Positions 6,209-12,249 of a stretch of DNA of 29,314 nt are shown here, one piece after another. The position numbers were made by a program, and so were the translations under genes. Position 1 is the stretch's first letter, and every line of letters begins with the position of its first letter. The stretch spans positions 1 to 29,314 of the forward strand of contig CAYJWA010000003.1 of NCBI GenBank assembly GCA_964373775.1, in the 5' to 3' direction. The notes below the pieces were generated by a model. It searched no databases. It saw only the letters and a list, made by a program, of their open reading frames with translations, and was not told the DNA's origin. The stretch comes from UBA10002 sp964373775 (lineage in GTDB: Bacteria > Patescibacteriota > Minisyncoccia > Phycocordibacterales > UBA10002).

Positions 6209-6883
6209 ATGTCCCACATCGCTCACCCCTATTCGCATCGTCTCGGTATCATCAAGGATTGGAAGTCCCGTTGGTTTGGCGTGAAAGGTGAATACCAGAA
6301 GCGGCTGAAAGGGGATATTCTGATTCGCGAACTGCTTCAGAAGCGGCTGCGCGGGTTTTTTGTGAGTAGCGTGGACATTGAGCGGGACCAGAAGATGTTC
6401 CGCATCATCATCCGCACTTCGCGACCCGGGCTCCTTATCGGTAAGAGCGGCGAAGGGGCGGTGCGGCTTAAAAATGCGCTCGCAAGTTTTTTGCGGTCGC
6501 GCAAGCTCTCGGGAGCGGAACAGATGAAACTGGATATTGAAGAAGTGCGCTCACCGGAGGGGAACGCGGCGATTGTGGCTCAACAGATTGCGGAACAACT
6601 TGAAAAACGGCTTCCGTTTCGGCGCGTCATGAAGCAGACCCTGGAAAAAGTGATGGCGAACCGCGAGGTGAAAGGAATCAAGGTGTATCTTGGCGGGCGG
6701 TTGGGAGGAGCGGAAATGGCGCGCACGGAGGAGCAAAAGCGCGGGCGCATTCCGCTTCAGACGCTCCGCGCTGACATTGACTTTGCCCGCGAACGCGCGC
6801 ATATGTCGTATGGGGATATCGGGATAAAAGTGTGGATTTATAAAGGAGAGATCTTTGCGGATAAGAATCCGAAAAAGAATTAA
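6209..6883 (+). CDS. rpsC: 30S ribosomal protein S3 (uS3)
   Basis: S3 lies at the mRNA entry site of the 30S head. The 224-aa protein has an N-terminal HPYSHRLGIIKDWKSRWF segment, a type-II KH domain with the GxxG loop in RPGLLIGKSGEGAVRLK (residues ~72-90), and a C-terminal domain with GRLGGAEMARTEEQKRGRIP and ADIDFARERAHMSYGDIGIK. Length is close to the family's usual ~210-230. Confidence 0.97.
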   Translation: MSHIAHPYSHRLGIIKDWKSRWFGVKGEYQKRLKGDILIRELLQKRLRGFFVSSVDIERDQKMFRIIIRTSRPGLLIGKSGEGAVRLKNALASFLRSRKLSGAEQMKLDIEEVRSPEGNAAIVAQQIAEQLEKRLPFRRVMKQTLEKVMANREVKGIKVYLGGRLGGAEMARTEEQKRGRIPLQTLRADIDFARERAHMSYGDIGIKVWIYKGEIFADKNPKKN

Positions 6884-6889
6884 CCTAAT

Positions 6890-7046
6890 TAGTCCCATTA
6901 TTCTAATTGACCTAAATTAGAAATTGGGCTTTGGGATTTCCTTAGAATAATTACCTGCCCGCCGACGCCGCTTCTGCCTTGCGTGTCCGCACGCAGACAG
7001 GTCGGCGCAGGCGGGGAGCAATTAGACTAATAAGAATAATTTTACT
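6890..7046 (+). repeat. Composite repeat with GC-rich hairpin (S3-L16 gap)
   Basis: An AT-rich outer inverted repeat (ATTCTAATT/AATTAGACTAATAAGAAT type words) surrounds a GC-rich hairpin at 6953-7019. The inner part contains CCGCACGCAGACAGGTC, whose complement-like words recur inside rplO (13489-13516). The right edge runs into the L16 start. Confidence 0.7.
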
Positions 7047-7049
7047 TCA

Positions 7050-7466
7050 GTGTTACTCCCCAAAAAGGTCAAGTATAGAAAGTGGCATACCATGCGCCGC
7101 AATCCGAAACGGACGGCAGTGGAGACGCGCGGCACCGCGGTCTCTTTCGGTTCGTTCGGGCTCAAAGCGATTAGTCCCGGGCGCATTCGTTCCAATCAGA
7201 TTGAAGCAGCGCGCAAGGCGCTCTCCCGGAGCTCCGGCAAAGGAGGCAAGGTCTGGATCCGCATCTTTCCCGATATGCCCTACACGGCAAAGCCGCCGGA
7301 AGTCGGCATGGGAAAGGGAAAGGGTGACCCGCAGGGGTACTCCTTTGCCGTCAAGCCGGGCCGTGTCCTCTTTGAAGTTGATGGAGTGGATGAGACAACG
7401 GCGCGGGAGGCGCTTCGCAAGGCAGGAACCAAACTACCGGTAAAGACCAGAGTGGTTGCGCGGTAA
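7050..7466 (+). CDS. rplP: 50S ribosomal protein L16 (uL16)
   Basis: L16 is a late-assembling large-subunit protein near the A and P sites. From the GTG at 7050 it is 138 aa, the usual length, beginning (V/M)LLPKKVKYRKWH. It shows RGTAVSFGSFGLKA, the IRSNQIEAARKALSR helix, KVWIRIFPDMPYTAKPPEVG, and GKGDPQGYSFAVKPGRVLFE. The GTG is chosen because it gives the family's normal N-terminus; no Shine-Dalgarno is seen. Confidence 0.95.
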   Translation: MLLPKKVKYRKWHTMRRNPKRTAVETRGTAVSFGSFGLKAISPGRIRSNQIEAARKALSRSSGKGGKVWIRIFPDMPYTAKPPEVGMGKGKGDPQGYSFAVKPGRVLFEVDGVDETTAREALRKAGTKLPVKTRVVAR

Positions 7467-7512
7467 TTTGCGCTTGCGCAGTTTTTAGGTTAGTCTGTAG
7501 TACCTCCACGCG

Positions 7513-7642
7513 TAAAAATATCGAATACCTAATATCGAATATCGAAAAATACGGAATACAGAGCCAGAAAGGGCAGCTAATTATTTTCTTGTTCTATATT
7601 GGATATTTTTCGAAATTAGGTATTCGAGATTCGAAATTGACA
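7513..7642 (+). repeat. Intergenic inverted repeat, family A, copy 2 (L16-L29 gap)
   Basis: TCGAATACCTAAT (7521-7533) pairs perfectly with ATTAGGTATTCGA (7615-7627). The right arm shares GGATATTTTTCGAAATTAGG with the copy before rplR. Confidence 0.8.
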
Positions 7643-7644
7643 AT

Positions 7645-7866
7645 ATGTCAGAATACACCGCTAAAACCAGAGAAGAACTTTCCCGATTGGTTTTCGAACA
7701 TCTCGAGAAACTCCGCGCCTTTCGTTTTGCCATGGCGGGAAGCAAGAGAAAGAATGTGAAAGAAGGAAAATCCATCAGGAAAGAGATAGCGCGATTGCTC
7801 ACCGAGCTTCGCAAACGCAAATCCGAAGCACGAAGCACGAAATCCGAGACAAATTCAAATGTTTAA
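7645..7866 (+). CDS. rpmC: 50S ribosomal protein L29 (uL29)
   Basis: This is a small helical protein at the tunnel exit. Its 73 aa form two helices: YTAKTREELSRLVFEHLEKL, then LRAFRFAMAGSKRKN, and KSIRKEIARLLTELRKRK. The final ~12 residues (EARSTKSETNSNV) fall in the left arm of the next repeat; RSTKS is shared with the L3 tail for the same reason. Position between rplP and rpsQ supports the call. Confidence 0.92.
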   Translation: MSEYTAKTREELSRLVFEHLEKLRAFRFAMAGSKRKNVKEGKSIRKEIARLLTELRKRKSEARSTKSETNSNV

Positions 7867-7930
7867 ATATTTAAAAATTAGAATTTAGATATTGTTTCGG
7901 ATTTCGATATTCGGATTTCGAATTTAACAA
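7832..7930 (+). repeat. Intergenic inverted repeat, family B, copy 2 (L29-S17 gap)
   Basis: Left arm AAATCCGAGACAAAT (about 7840-7855) faces ATTGTTTCGGATTT (7891-7904). The right half is identical over 35 nt to copy 1. It overlaps the rpmC 3' end and touches the rpsQ start. Confidence 0.85.
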
Positions 7931-7931
7931 A

Positions 7932-8177
7932 ATGACAACTGACATTAAAAATAAGAAAGAACGCACACTCACGGGTACGGTCGTATCCACGAAAATGAAG
8001 GACACCATCGTTGTTGCGGTCAGCCGATTGGTGAAGCATCCGAAGTACGGTAAGTTCTTGCGCGTGACGAAACGGTTCAAAGCGCATGATGCGGGGAATA
8101 CCAAAAAAGAGGGAGAAACAGTGATGATTGTAGAATGCAGGCCGATGTCAAGAGATAAGCACTTCAGGATAGTCTAA
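7932..8177 (+). CDS. rpsQ: 30S ribosomal protein S17 (uS17)
   Basis: S17 is a primary 16S rRNA binder with an OB fold. The 81-aa protein shows RTLTGTVVSTKMKDTIVVAV, RLVKHPKYGKFLRVTKRFKA and the C-terminal GDxVxI-type region as EGETVMIVECRPMSRDKHFR. Length is normal. No Shine-Dalgarno; ATG follows an A-rich edge of the repeat. Confidence 0.95.
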   Translation: MTTDIKNKKERTLTGTVVSTKMKDTIVVAVSRLVKHPKYGKFLRVTKRFKAHDAGNTKKEGETVMIVECRPMSRDKHFRIV

Positions 8178-8257
8178 AGAAGCGGTTAGCGTTTAGCGGT
8201 TAGTAAGGGATTAATAGTTTTCTTCCACTAAACGCTAAACGCTAAACGCTAAATGCT
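8178..8257 (+). repeat. Intergenic inverted repeat, family D, copy 1 (S17-L14 gap)
   Basis: TTAGCGTTTAGCG (8186-8198) pairs with CGCTAAACGCTAA; the right arm holds about four consecutive CTAAACG-type units. It spans the entire gap from stop codon to ATG. Confidence 0.85.
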
Positions 8258-8629
8258 ATGTTGCAGCCGCGCGCCATCGTCAAAATAGCCGACAACTCCG
8301 GAGGGAAAATCGGGCGGATTTTCAAGGTACTCGGGGGCTCGCGGACGCGGTATGCGGAAATCGGTGATATTGTCGTGCTCTCGGTCCAAAAAGCGGAACC
8401 GCGCAAAAGCGTCAAGAAAAAGGATGTGTTGCACGCGGTTGTTGTCAGGCAACGCAAGCCCTTCCGGCGCGCCGACGGTTCCTACATCCGTTTTGACGAA
8501 AACGCGGTTGTGGTGATTGATAAGGTAAAGAAAGAGCCGCTCGCCGGTCGCATCTTTGGTCCTATCCCGCGCGAGCTCACCGAGCGCGGATTTCAGGCGG
8601 TCGCGGGGAAAGCAGAAGAGGTTGTTTAG
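8258..8629 (+). CDS. rplN: 50S ribosomal protein L14 (uL14)
   Basis: L14 is at the subunit interface. The 123-aa length is canonical. It shows the N-terminal MLQPRAIVKIADNSGGKIGR, GDIVVLSVQKAEPR, KKDVLHAVVVRQRKPFRR, and the C-terminal RIFGPIPRELTERGFQAV. The ATG directly abuts the CTAAACG repeat array with no room for a Shine-Dalgarno. Confidence 0.97.
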   Translation: MLQPRAIVKIADNSGGKIGRIFKVLGGSRTRYAEIGDIVVLSVQKAEPRKSVKKKDVLHAVVVRQRKPFRRADGSYIRFDENAVVVIDKVKKEPLAGRIFGPIPRELTERGFQAVAGKAEEVV

Positions 8630-8711
8630 CTCGCGAATCACACTCGAATTGAAGAACGCGAATCACGCGAGTCACATTCGAGAGATTCGAGAGGAAATTA
8701 GAGGTTGATTA
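8630..8711 (+). repeat. Intergenic inverted repeat (L14-L24 gap)
   Basis: Words CGCGAATCAC, CGCGAGTCAC and CATTCGAGAGATTCGAG form an imperfect inverted repeat with CTCGCGAATCACACTCGAAT at the left end. Confidence 0.7.
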
Positions 8712-8716
8712 GAGAT

Positions 8717-9016
8717 ATGCACATTCGCAAGGGAGACAACATCATCGTGATTTCCGGAGCGTACAAAGGGAAGACCGGAAAGGTAAGCAGGGTCTTTCCG
8801 GACCGCGGTTTTGTCGCGGTTGACGGAATCAATCTCAAAAAGAAACACCAGAAACCGCGCCGCGCCAATCAGAAGGGGCAGCTCATTGAGATTGCGATGC
8901 CTTTTCCCGCTTCCAAGGTTGCGCTTCTGGAAGGAGGCAAACCGGTGCGGACAGGGAAGAAACTGGTGGGGGCGAAGTGGGTGCGGGTAAGTCGCCGAAG
9001 CGGCAAGGAAATTTAA
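8717..9016 (+). CDS. rplX: 50S ribosomal protein L24 (uL24)
   Basis: This assembly initiator of the large subunit carries a KOW motif. From the ATG at 8717 it is 99 aa and opens MHIRKGDNIIVISGAYKGKT, the KOW signature, followed by GKVSRVFPDRGFVAVDGIN. An upstream TTG at 8705 would add four residues; the ATG gives the family-typical start. The C-terminus KWVRVSRRSGKEI is slightly shorter than in E. coli. Confidence 0.95.
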   Translation: MHIRKGDNIIVISGAYKGKTGKVSRVFPDRGFVAVDGINLKKKHQKPRRANQKGQLIEIAMPFPASKVALLEGGKPVRTGKKLVGAKWVRVSRRSGKEI

Positions 9017-9017
9017 C

Positions 9018-9128
9018 ACGACACCAATTCACAAATGAAGACGAATGTCACGAATAGTTAAGAACCCTTTCTAATAGGGTACACGAATAATTAGTGTCAT
9101 TCGCGTCAATTTGTAATTAGTGTCGAGT
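9018..9128 (+). repeat. Intergenic inverted repeat, family C, copy 2 (L24-L5 gap)
   Basis: CGACACCAATT at the left end faces AATTAGTGTCG at the right end. A small hairpin ACCCT/AGGGT lies inside. The right-end words match copy 1 before rplB. Confidence 0.85.
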
Positions 9129-9133
9129 ATGTT

Positions 9134-9673
9134 ATGAAGACAATCAAGGAAAAACAAAAAGAAGCTTTCACTACCTTGAAGGGGAAAATGGGCTACCGGA
9201 ATGTCATGCAAACGCCGCGTCTCATCAAGGCAGTGGTGAGCGCAGGTGTTGGTTCATTTAAGGATAAGAAAAAATTCGCGATTGTGGAAGACCGTCTGGC
9301 GAAAATCACGGGACAGAAAGCCGCGGCGCGCGGCGCGAAGCAATCAATTGCGTCTTTTAAGTCGCGGCAGGGGGATACGGTCGGGTACCAGGTGACTCTT
9401 CGGGGACAGAGGATGTATGGATTTCTGGATAAGTTTTTGCATATCGCGCTCCCGCGCGCGCGCGACTTCCGCGGTCTTTCGGCGAGCGCGATTGACGAGA
9501 TGGGGAATATGACTATTGGCGTCCGCGAACATACCATCTTCCCTGAAGCGACCGACGAAGACCTCCGGGATGTGTTCGGGATGAGCGTGACGGTCGTGAC
9601 AACCGCTAAAACCGCTAAAGAAGCAAAAGCATACCTCGGCTATCTCGGTTTCCCCTTCAAAAAGACGAAGTGA
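9134..9673 (+). CDS. rplE: 50S ribosomal protein L5 (uL5)
   Basis: L5 binds 5S rRNA in the central protuberance. The 179-aa length is canonical. It shows GYRNVMQTPRLIKAVVSAGV, KITGQKAAARGAKQSIASFK, the LRGQRMYGFLDKFLHIALPR segment, and DFRGLSASAIDEMGNMTIGV with REHTIFPE. It is the last gene before the second insert in the operon. Confidence 0.97.
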   Translation: MKTIKEKQKEAFTTLKGKMGYRNVMQTPRLIKAVVSAGVGSFKDKKKFAIVEDRLAKITGQKAAARGAKQSIASFKSRQGDTVGYQVTLRGQRMYGFLDKFLHIALPRARDFRGLSASAIDEMGNMTIGVREHTIFPEATDEDLRDVFGMSVTVVTTAKTAKEAKAYLGYLGFPFKKTK

Positions 9674-9689
9674 AGAAAGAAGTCGCGGG

Positions 9690-9780
9690 AAAAAATAACT
9701 CGTGTGTTCATAGTAGATACGTTTAACGAATAGCGGTAGATACACTTGACGAATGGCGCACACGAATTTTAGGAAGGCGC
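9690..9780 (+). repeat. Short near-tandem repeats after rplE
   Basis: Two ~23-nt units beginning TAGATAC and containing ACGAAT followed by GCG (about 9713-9758) are followed by two GCGCACACGAAT words. No gene lies here; the stretch 9674-9930 contains only repeats. Confidence 0.65.
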
Positions 9781-9784
9781 ACAC

Positions 9785-9888
9785 GAATGGGGGACACCCT
9801 GCGCTCCCTGCCTACGCCGAGGCTTCGGCAGGCAGGCGCGCAGGGTCATTCGGGGCGGCCCGCAGGCAGGCGCCCTGCGGTGCCGCTC
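9785..9888 (+). repeat. GC-rich double hairpin, family J, copy 1
   Basis: First hairpin: ACCCTGCGC/GCGCAGGGT, then CCTGCCT/AGGCAGG, then GCCGA/TCGGC, fully nested. Second hairpin: CCGCAGG/CCTGCGG with GCGGC/GCCGC outside. The same two-hairpin unit recurs at 11039-11134, and a reverse-orientation relative lies inside rplO. Confidence 0.9.
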
Positions 9889-9919
9889 TCACTTTTTACT
9901 AAACTAGCCCCCGCTCCTG

Positions 9920-9925
9920 TATAAT
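9920..9925 (+). promoter_or_regulatory. -10 box of tRNA-like element 2
   Basis: A perfect TATAAT; the predicted start (~9932) coincides with the 5' end of the tRNA-like fold. No good -35 is visible (only TTACTA-like bases 19-20 nt upstream). Confidence 0.55.
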
Positions 9926-9932
9926 TAAGGGC

Positions 9933-10004
9933 GAGCCGGTAGCATAGTGCTGGATCAGACTTGGTAATCTGTGTTCAGAGGGTGCAAATCCCTCTGCCGG
10001 CTTT
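9933..10004 (+). tRNA. tRNA-like element 2, Thr(GGU)-like with 8-nt anticodon loop
   Basis: The fold is a four-armed cloverleaf. The acceptor is GCCGGTA/TGCCGGC (9935-9941 with 9995-10001), or AGCCGG/CCGGCT in register with a 7-bp T-arm. The D-side hairpin is AGC/GCT (9941-9951), the anticodon stem CAGA/TCTG closes the 8-nt loop CTTGGTAA, and the T-stem GAGGG/CCCTC encloses TGCAAAT. A Thr tRNA would have the 7-nt loop TTGGTAA; adding one G before TCTG restores a 5-bp stem, so this looks like a Thr-type tRNA lacking base 39. The D-arm is too short and T55 is G. It may be a real but odd tRNA, a decayed one, or a tRNA mimic. Confidence 0.5.
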
Positions 10005-10029
10005 GCGAGAGATTATCCACAGAAAACGC

Positions 10030-10057
10030 TTGACATTCCTGTCGTACTTGCTACACT
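10030..10057 (+). promoter_or_regulatory. Promoter of short RNA 2
   Basis: TTGACA (10030-10035), a 16-nt spacer and TACACT (10052-10057). The predicted start at ~10064 is one base before the antisense segment. Spacer and hexamers match the promoter of short RNA 1. Confidence 0.7.
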
Positions 10058-10063
10058 TCAATC

Positions 10064-10139
10064 GTTACCAAGTCTGGTCCATACGCACTTTGTGGGACGC
10101 AGAGGCAAAGGCATCGCCGCAAGGCGGTGTTTTTGTTTT
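10064..10139 (+). ncRNA. Short RNA 2, 5' end antisense to the anticodon arm of tRNA-like element 2
   Basis: This ~75-nt transcript opens with TTACCAAGTCTGGTCCA (10065-10081). It pairs over 17 consecutive positions, one of them G-U, with 9967-9951: the whole CTTGGTAA loop, the 5' anticodon strand and five bases upstream. An imperfect hairpin GTCC/GGAC (10077-10098) and a GCAA-looped terminator follow. No credible ORF is present. The arrangement repeats that of short RNA 1, although the two antisense sequences differ. Expression and target pairing are inferred. Confidence 0.55.
10112..10139 (+). terminator. Intrinsic terminator of short RNA 2
   Basis: CATCGCC/GGCGGTG (7 bp with one T-G) around GCAA is followed by TTTTTGTTTT. 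Confidence 0.85.
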
Positions 10140-10177
10140 GTGTTAAAATTGTTTGATATGCGAAAACACTCGACTGA

Positions 10178-10206
10178 TTGACTTTTTAGCCCTATTTCGC
10201 TAGTAT
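10178..10206 (+). promoter_or_regulatory. Promoter restarting the operon at rpsN
   Basis: TTGACT (10178-10183), a 17-nt spacer and TAGTAT (10201-10206): the same hexamers as before rpsS. It is needed because the sRNA terminator lies upstream. Confidence 0.65.
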
Positions 10207-10239
10207 TTCGGAACGCTCGCAAGGGCTTTTAATTTTGAT

Positions 10240-10425
10240 ATGGCGAAGACATCAACCAAAGCGCGCGCGCTGAAGAAGCCGAAGTTCTCTACCCGCATCG
10301 TGCGGCGTTGTTTTCGGTGCGGAAGAAAGCGGGCGTTTATGCGCGACTTCGGACTCTGCAGGATCTGCTTCCGCGAATATGCGAACGAGGGGATGATACC
10401 GGGGGTGAAGAAGTCATCATGGTAA
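10240..10425 (+). CDS. rpsN: 30S ribosomal protein S14, zinc-binding short form (uS14)
   Basis: The 61-aa protein is the short zinc-ribbon type (also called rpsZ). Cysteines at 24, 27, 40 and 43 form CFRC...CRIC, spaced C-x2-C-x12-C-x2-C. The C-terminus IPGVKKSSW is typical. The ATG at 10240 lies ~27 nt after the predicted transcription start and has no Shine-Dalgarno. Confidence 0.97.
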   Translation: MAKTSTKARALKKPKFSTRIVRRCFRCGRKRAFMRDFGLCRICFREYANEGMIPGVKKSSW

Positions 10426-10540
10426 ATACCAATCTACAAATTGGTACTAATACCAATACACTGATGGATACGAATAAGAAAAAGGCTTGTTAGTATTTAT
10501 TCGTAGATTGGTATCATTCGTTGTTTCGCATATTTATTTT
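10426..10540 (+). repeat. Intergenic inverted repeat (S14-S8 gap)
   Basis: ATACCAATCTAC (10426-10437) pairs perfectly with GTAGATTGGTAT (10503-10514); CGAATAA/TTATTCG words lie inside. It starts at the base after the rpsN stop. Confidence 0.85.
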
Positions 10541-10924
10541 ATGGATTCTATCGCCAATTTTCTCAATAAACTCAAACTTGCCTCCCGCGCCGGTCAGGAG
10601 TCGTTTCTGTTTCCTGCTTCCCGCTCCATTGCGGCTATTGCCGCGGCGCTCCAAAAGGCGGGTTACATCGCGTCCGCCGGAAGACGGGGGAAAAGGAGCC
10701 GTTTTCTTGAGGTGCGGCTGGCGTATCAAGACGGCGCGCCGAAGGTGACAGGAGTGAAGCGCGTTTCGCGTCTTTCCCGCCGGGTGTATCGCGGATCGCG
10801 CGACATTCGGTCGGTGCGCAACGGGTATGGTTCGCTTCTCTTCTCTACCTCGAAAGGGGTTCTCACGGACAGGGAAGCGCGTGCCGCGAGGGTAGGCGGG
10901 GAGGCGTTGTTTGAGATTTGGTAA
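10541..10924 (+). CDS. rpsH: 30S ribosomal protein S8 (uS8)
   Basis: S8 is a central 30S assembly protein that in E. coli also represses the spc operon. From the ATG at 10541 it is 127 aa with the family start MDSIANFLNKLKLASRAGQ and the C-terminal STSKGVLTDREARAARVGGE before ALFEIW. An in-frame start at 10487 would add residues encoded only by the repeat, so 10541 is preferred. The usual SKPGxRxY core is changed to RRVYRGSRDIRSVRNGYG. Confidence 0.95.
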   Translation: MDSIANFLNKLKLASRAGQESFLFPASRSIAAIAAALQKAGYIASAGRRGKRSRFLEVRLAYQDGAPKVTGVKRVSRLSRRVYRGSRDIRSVRNGYGSLLFSTSKGVLTDREARAARVGGEALFEIW

Positions 10925-10925
10925 C

Positions 10926-11037
10926 CAAACGCGGATTAACGCAGATGAATACGCAGATAAACGCAGATTTGGATTTTTATTAGATGAACATACTAATATA
11001 CGAATTATGCGAATGATACGAATGGCTACGAATAAAA
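10926..11037 (+). repeat. Repeat of ACGCAGAT / ACGAAT words after rpsH
   Basis: ACGCGGAT, ACGCAGAT, ACGCAGATAAACGCAGAT, then ATACGAAT and GATACGAAT words. Similar ACGCAGA words occur at 5127-5162 and 15098-15145. The 260-nt S8-L6 gap holds only this, a family-J hairpin and ATCAGCG repeats. Confidence 0.65.
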
Positions 11038-11038
11038 T

Positions 11039-11134
11039 ACCCTGCGCTCCCTGCCTACGCCGAGGCTTCGGCAGGCAGGCGCGCAGGGTCAAATCGGGGC
11101 GACCCGCAGGGTTAATGCCCTGCGGTGTCGCTCT
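11039..11134 (+). repeat. GC-rich double hairpin, family J, copy 2
   Basis: It is almost identical to 9785-9888 in its first hairpin (ACCCTGCGC through GCGCAGGGT); the second is CCGCAGGG/CCCTGCGG. Four ATCAGCG words follow (11141-11180) before the rplF ATG. Confidence 0.9.
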
Positions 11135-11185
11135 CAAGCTTTATCAGCGAGCATCAGCGCCGTATCAGCGATATCAGCGTACTCT

Positions 11186-11719
11186 ATGAGCAGATTGGCG
11201 AAAAAACCAATACCGATTCCTGAAAAAGCCGCCGTATCGCTTTCCGGCAATACATTGACGGTTACCGGTCCCGCGGGTACGCTTACCCGCATATTTCCTC
11301 TGCCGGTCGCGCTTGCGATTGAGGATAATGCAGTGCGCGTGTCCGCGAAGGAGGAAGGCGCTGGCGCCGGCGCGCATCTCGGAACTTCTGTGGCGCATAT
11401 CCAGAATATGTTGCGGGGAAGCAAAGAGCCGTTTGTGAAGAAACTTATCGTGGAGGGTATCGGGTTTAAGGCAGAAGTAAAGGGGCAGGAGATTGTGTTT
11501 GCGCTCGGTTTTTCCCATCCGGTGAGGGTCTCCATTCCGGAGCATCTGAAAGTGACTGCGGAAAAGAATATCGTAACAGTTTCTGGCGCGGAGATTGAGA
11601 AAGTTGGGCAGTTTGCGGCGCGATTGCGCGACCTCAAACGGCCGGAGCCGTATAAGGGCAAGGGAATACGGTACGAGGGAGAAGTGGTTCGGAGAAAACA
11701 GGGGAAAAAGACCACATAA
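11186..11719 (+). CDS. rplF: 50S ribosomal protein L6 (uL6)
   Basis: This large-subunit protein near the sarcin-ricin loop has two homologous domains. The 177-aa length is canonical. It starts MSRLAKKPIPIPEKAAVSLS, has NTLTVTGPAGTLTR, the hinge FVKKLIVEGIGFKAEVKGQE, and the C-terminal AARLRDLKRPEPYKGKGIRY. No Shine-Dalgarno is present. Confidence 0.97.
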   Translation: MSRLAKKPIPIPEKAAVSLSGNTLTVTGPAGTLTRIFPLPVALAIEDNAVRVSAKEEGAGAGAHLGTSVAHIQNMLRGSKEPFVKKLIVEGIGFKAEVKGQEIVFALGFSHPVRVSIPEHLKVTAEKNIVTVSGAEIEKVGQFAARLRDLKRPEPYKGKGIRYEGEVVRRKQGKKTT

Positions 11720-11721
11720 GG

Positions 11722-11835
11722 GAAATATTGAAAATATAATCTCGAATATCGAAAATGAAGAAACTTTCAATATTGAATATTTAAGTATTGGATATTTTTC
11801 GAAATTAGGTATTCGAAATTCGAAATTGAATGACA
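11722..11835 (+). repeat. Intergenic inverted repeat, family A, copy 3 (L6-L18 gap)
   Basis: It is 90% identical over 80 ungapped nt (11741-11820) to the copy before rplW and shares its right arm with the copy before rpmC. Arms are TCGAATATCGAAAAT and GGATATTTTTCGAAATTAGG-type words. Confidence 0.85.
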
Positions 11836-11837
11836 TC

Positions 11838-12188
11838 ATGAGTACAGTCAGCAAGAAAACTGAAAAGAGAGAGCGGAGACATCGCCGTATTAGGGCGAAG
11901 ATTTCGGGGACAGCGCTTCGCCCGCGCCTCTCCGTCTTTAAGTCCAATCGCGAATTCTATGCACAACTCATTGATGATGAGGCAGGAGAGACGCGCGCGG
12001 CGGCGTCTTCTTTGCGGGCGGTCGGGAAGAAATCTTTGGAGAAAGCACGGGAAGTCGGGAAAGCGCTTGCGCTTCGCGCGAAGGAGCATAACATTACGCA
12101 GGCGGTCTTTGACCGCAGCGGATACCGCTACGCGGGCGCAGTGAAAGCAGTTGCCGAAGGCGCGCGGGAAGGAGGCCTGCAGTTTTAA
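11838..12188 (+). CDS. rplR: 50S ribosomal protein L18 (uL18)
   Basis: L18 binds 5S rRNA. From the ATG at 11838 it is 116 aa. It shows RHRRIRAKISGTALRPRLSV (RNA-binding N-terminus), FKSNREFYAQLIDDEAGETR, AASSLRAVGKK and the C-terminal FDRSGYRYAGAVKAVAEGAR with EGGLQF. The frame is open far upstream through L6 and the repeat, but only this start gives the family N-terminus. Confidence 0.96.
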   Translation: MSTVSKKTEKRERRHRRIRAKISGTALRPRLSVFKSNREFYAQLIDDEAGETRAAASSLRAVGKKSLEKAREVGKALALRAKEHNITQAVFDRSGYRYAGAVKAVAEGAREGGLQF

Positions 12189-12249
12189 GAAGCGTTTAGC
12201 GTTTAGTAAAGACAGAGTTTCTGAACTACACGCTACATGCTACACGTTT
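12189..12249 (+). repeat. Intergenic inverted repeat, family D, copy 2 (L18-S5 gap)
   Basis: Left words AGCGTTTAGCGTTTAGTAAA face CTACACGCTACATGCTACACG. It has the same design as the S17-L14 gap (8178-8257) and runs from stop to ATG. Confidence 0.7.

Noticed and set aside
7050..7443. Long overlapping ORF in another frame across rplP
   Set aside because: It has no homology, is Arg-rich as expected for a shadow of a GC-rich gene, and rplP is certain.
8178..8257. CRISPR array because of repeated CTAAACG units
   Set aside because: The units are contiguous without spacers and form the arm of a hairpin; no cas genes are present.
9933..10139. T-box riboswitch reading tRNA-Thr
   Set aside because: The complement covers the whole loop and stem rather than a specifier codon, there is no T-box UGGN motif, and the unit terminates before the next gene, which has its own promoter.
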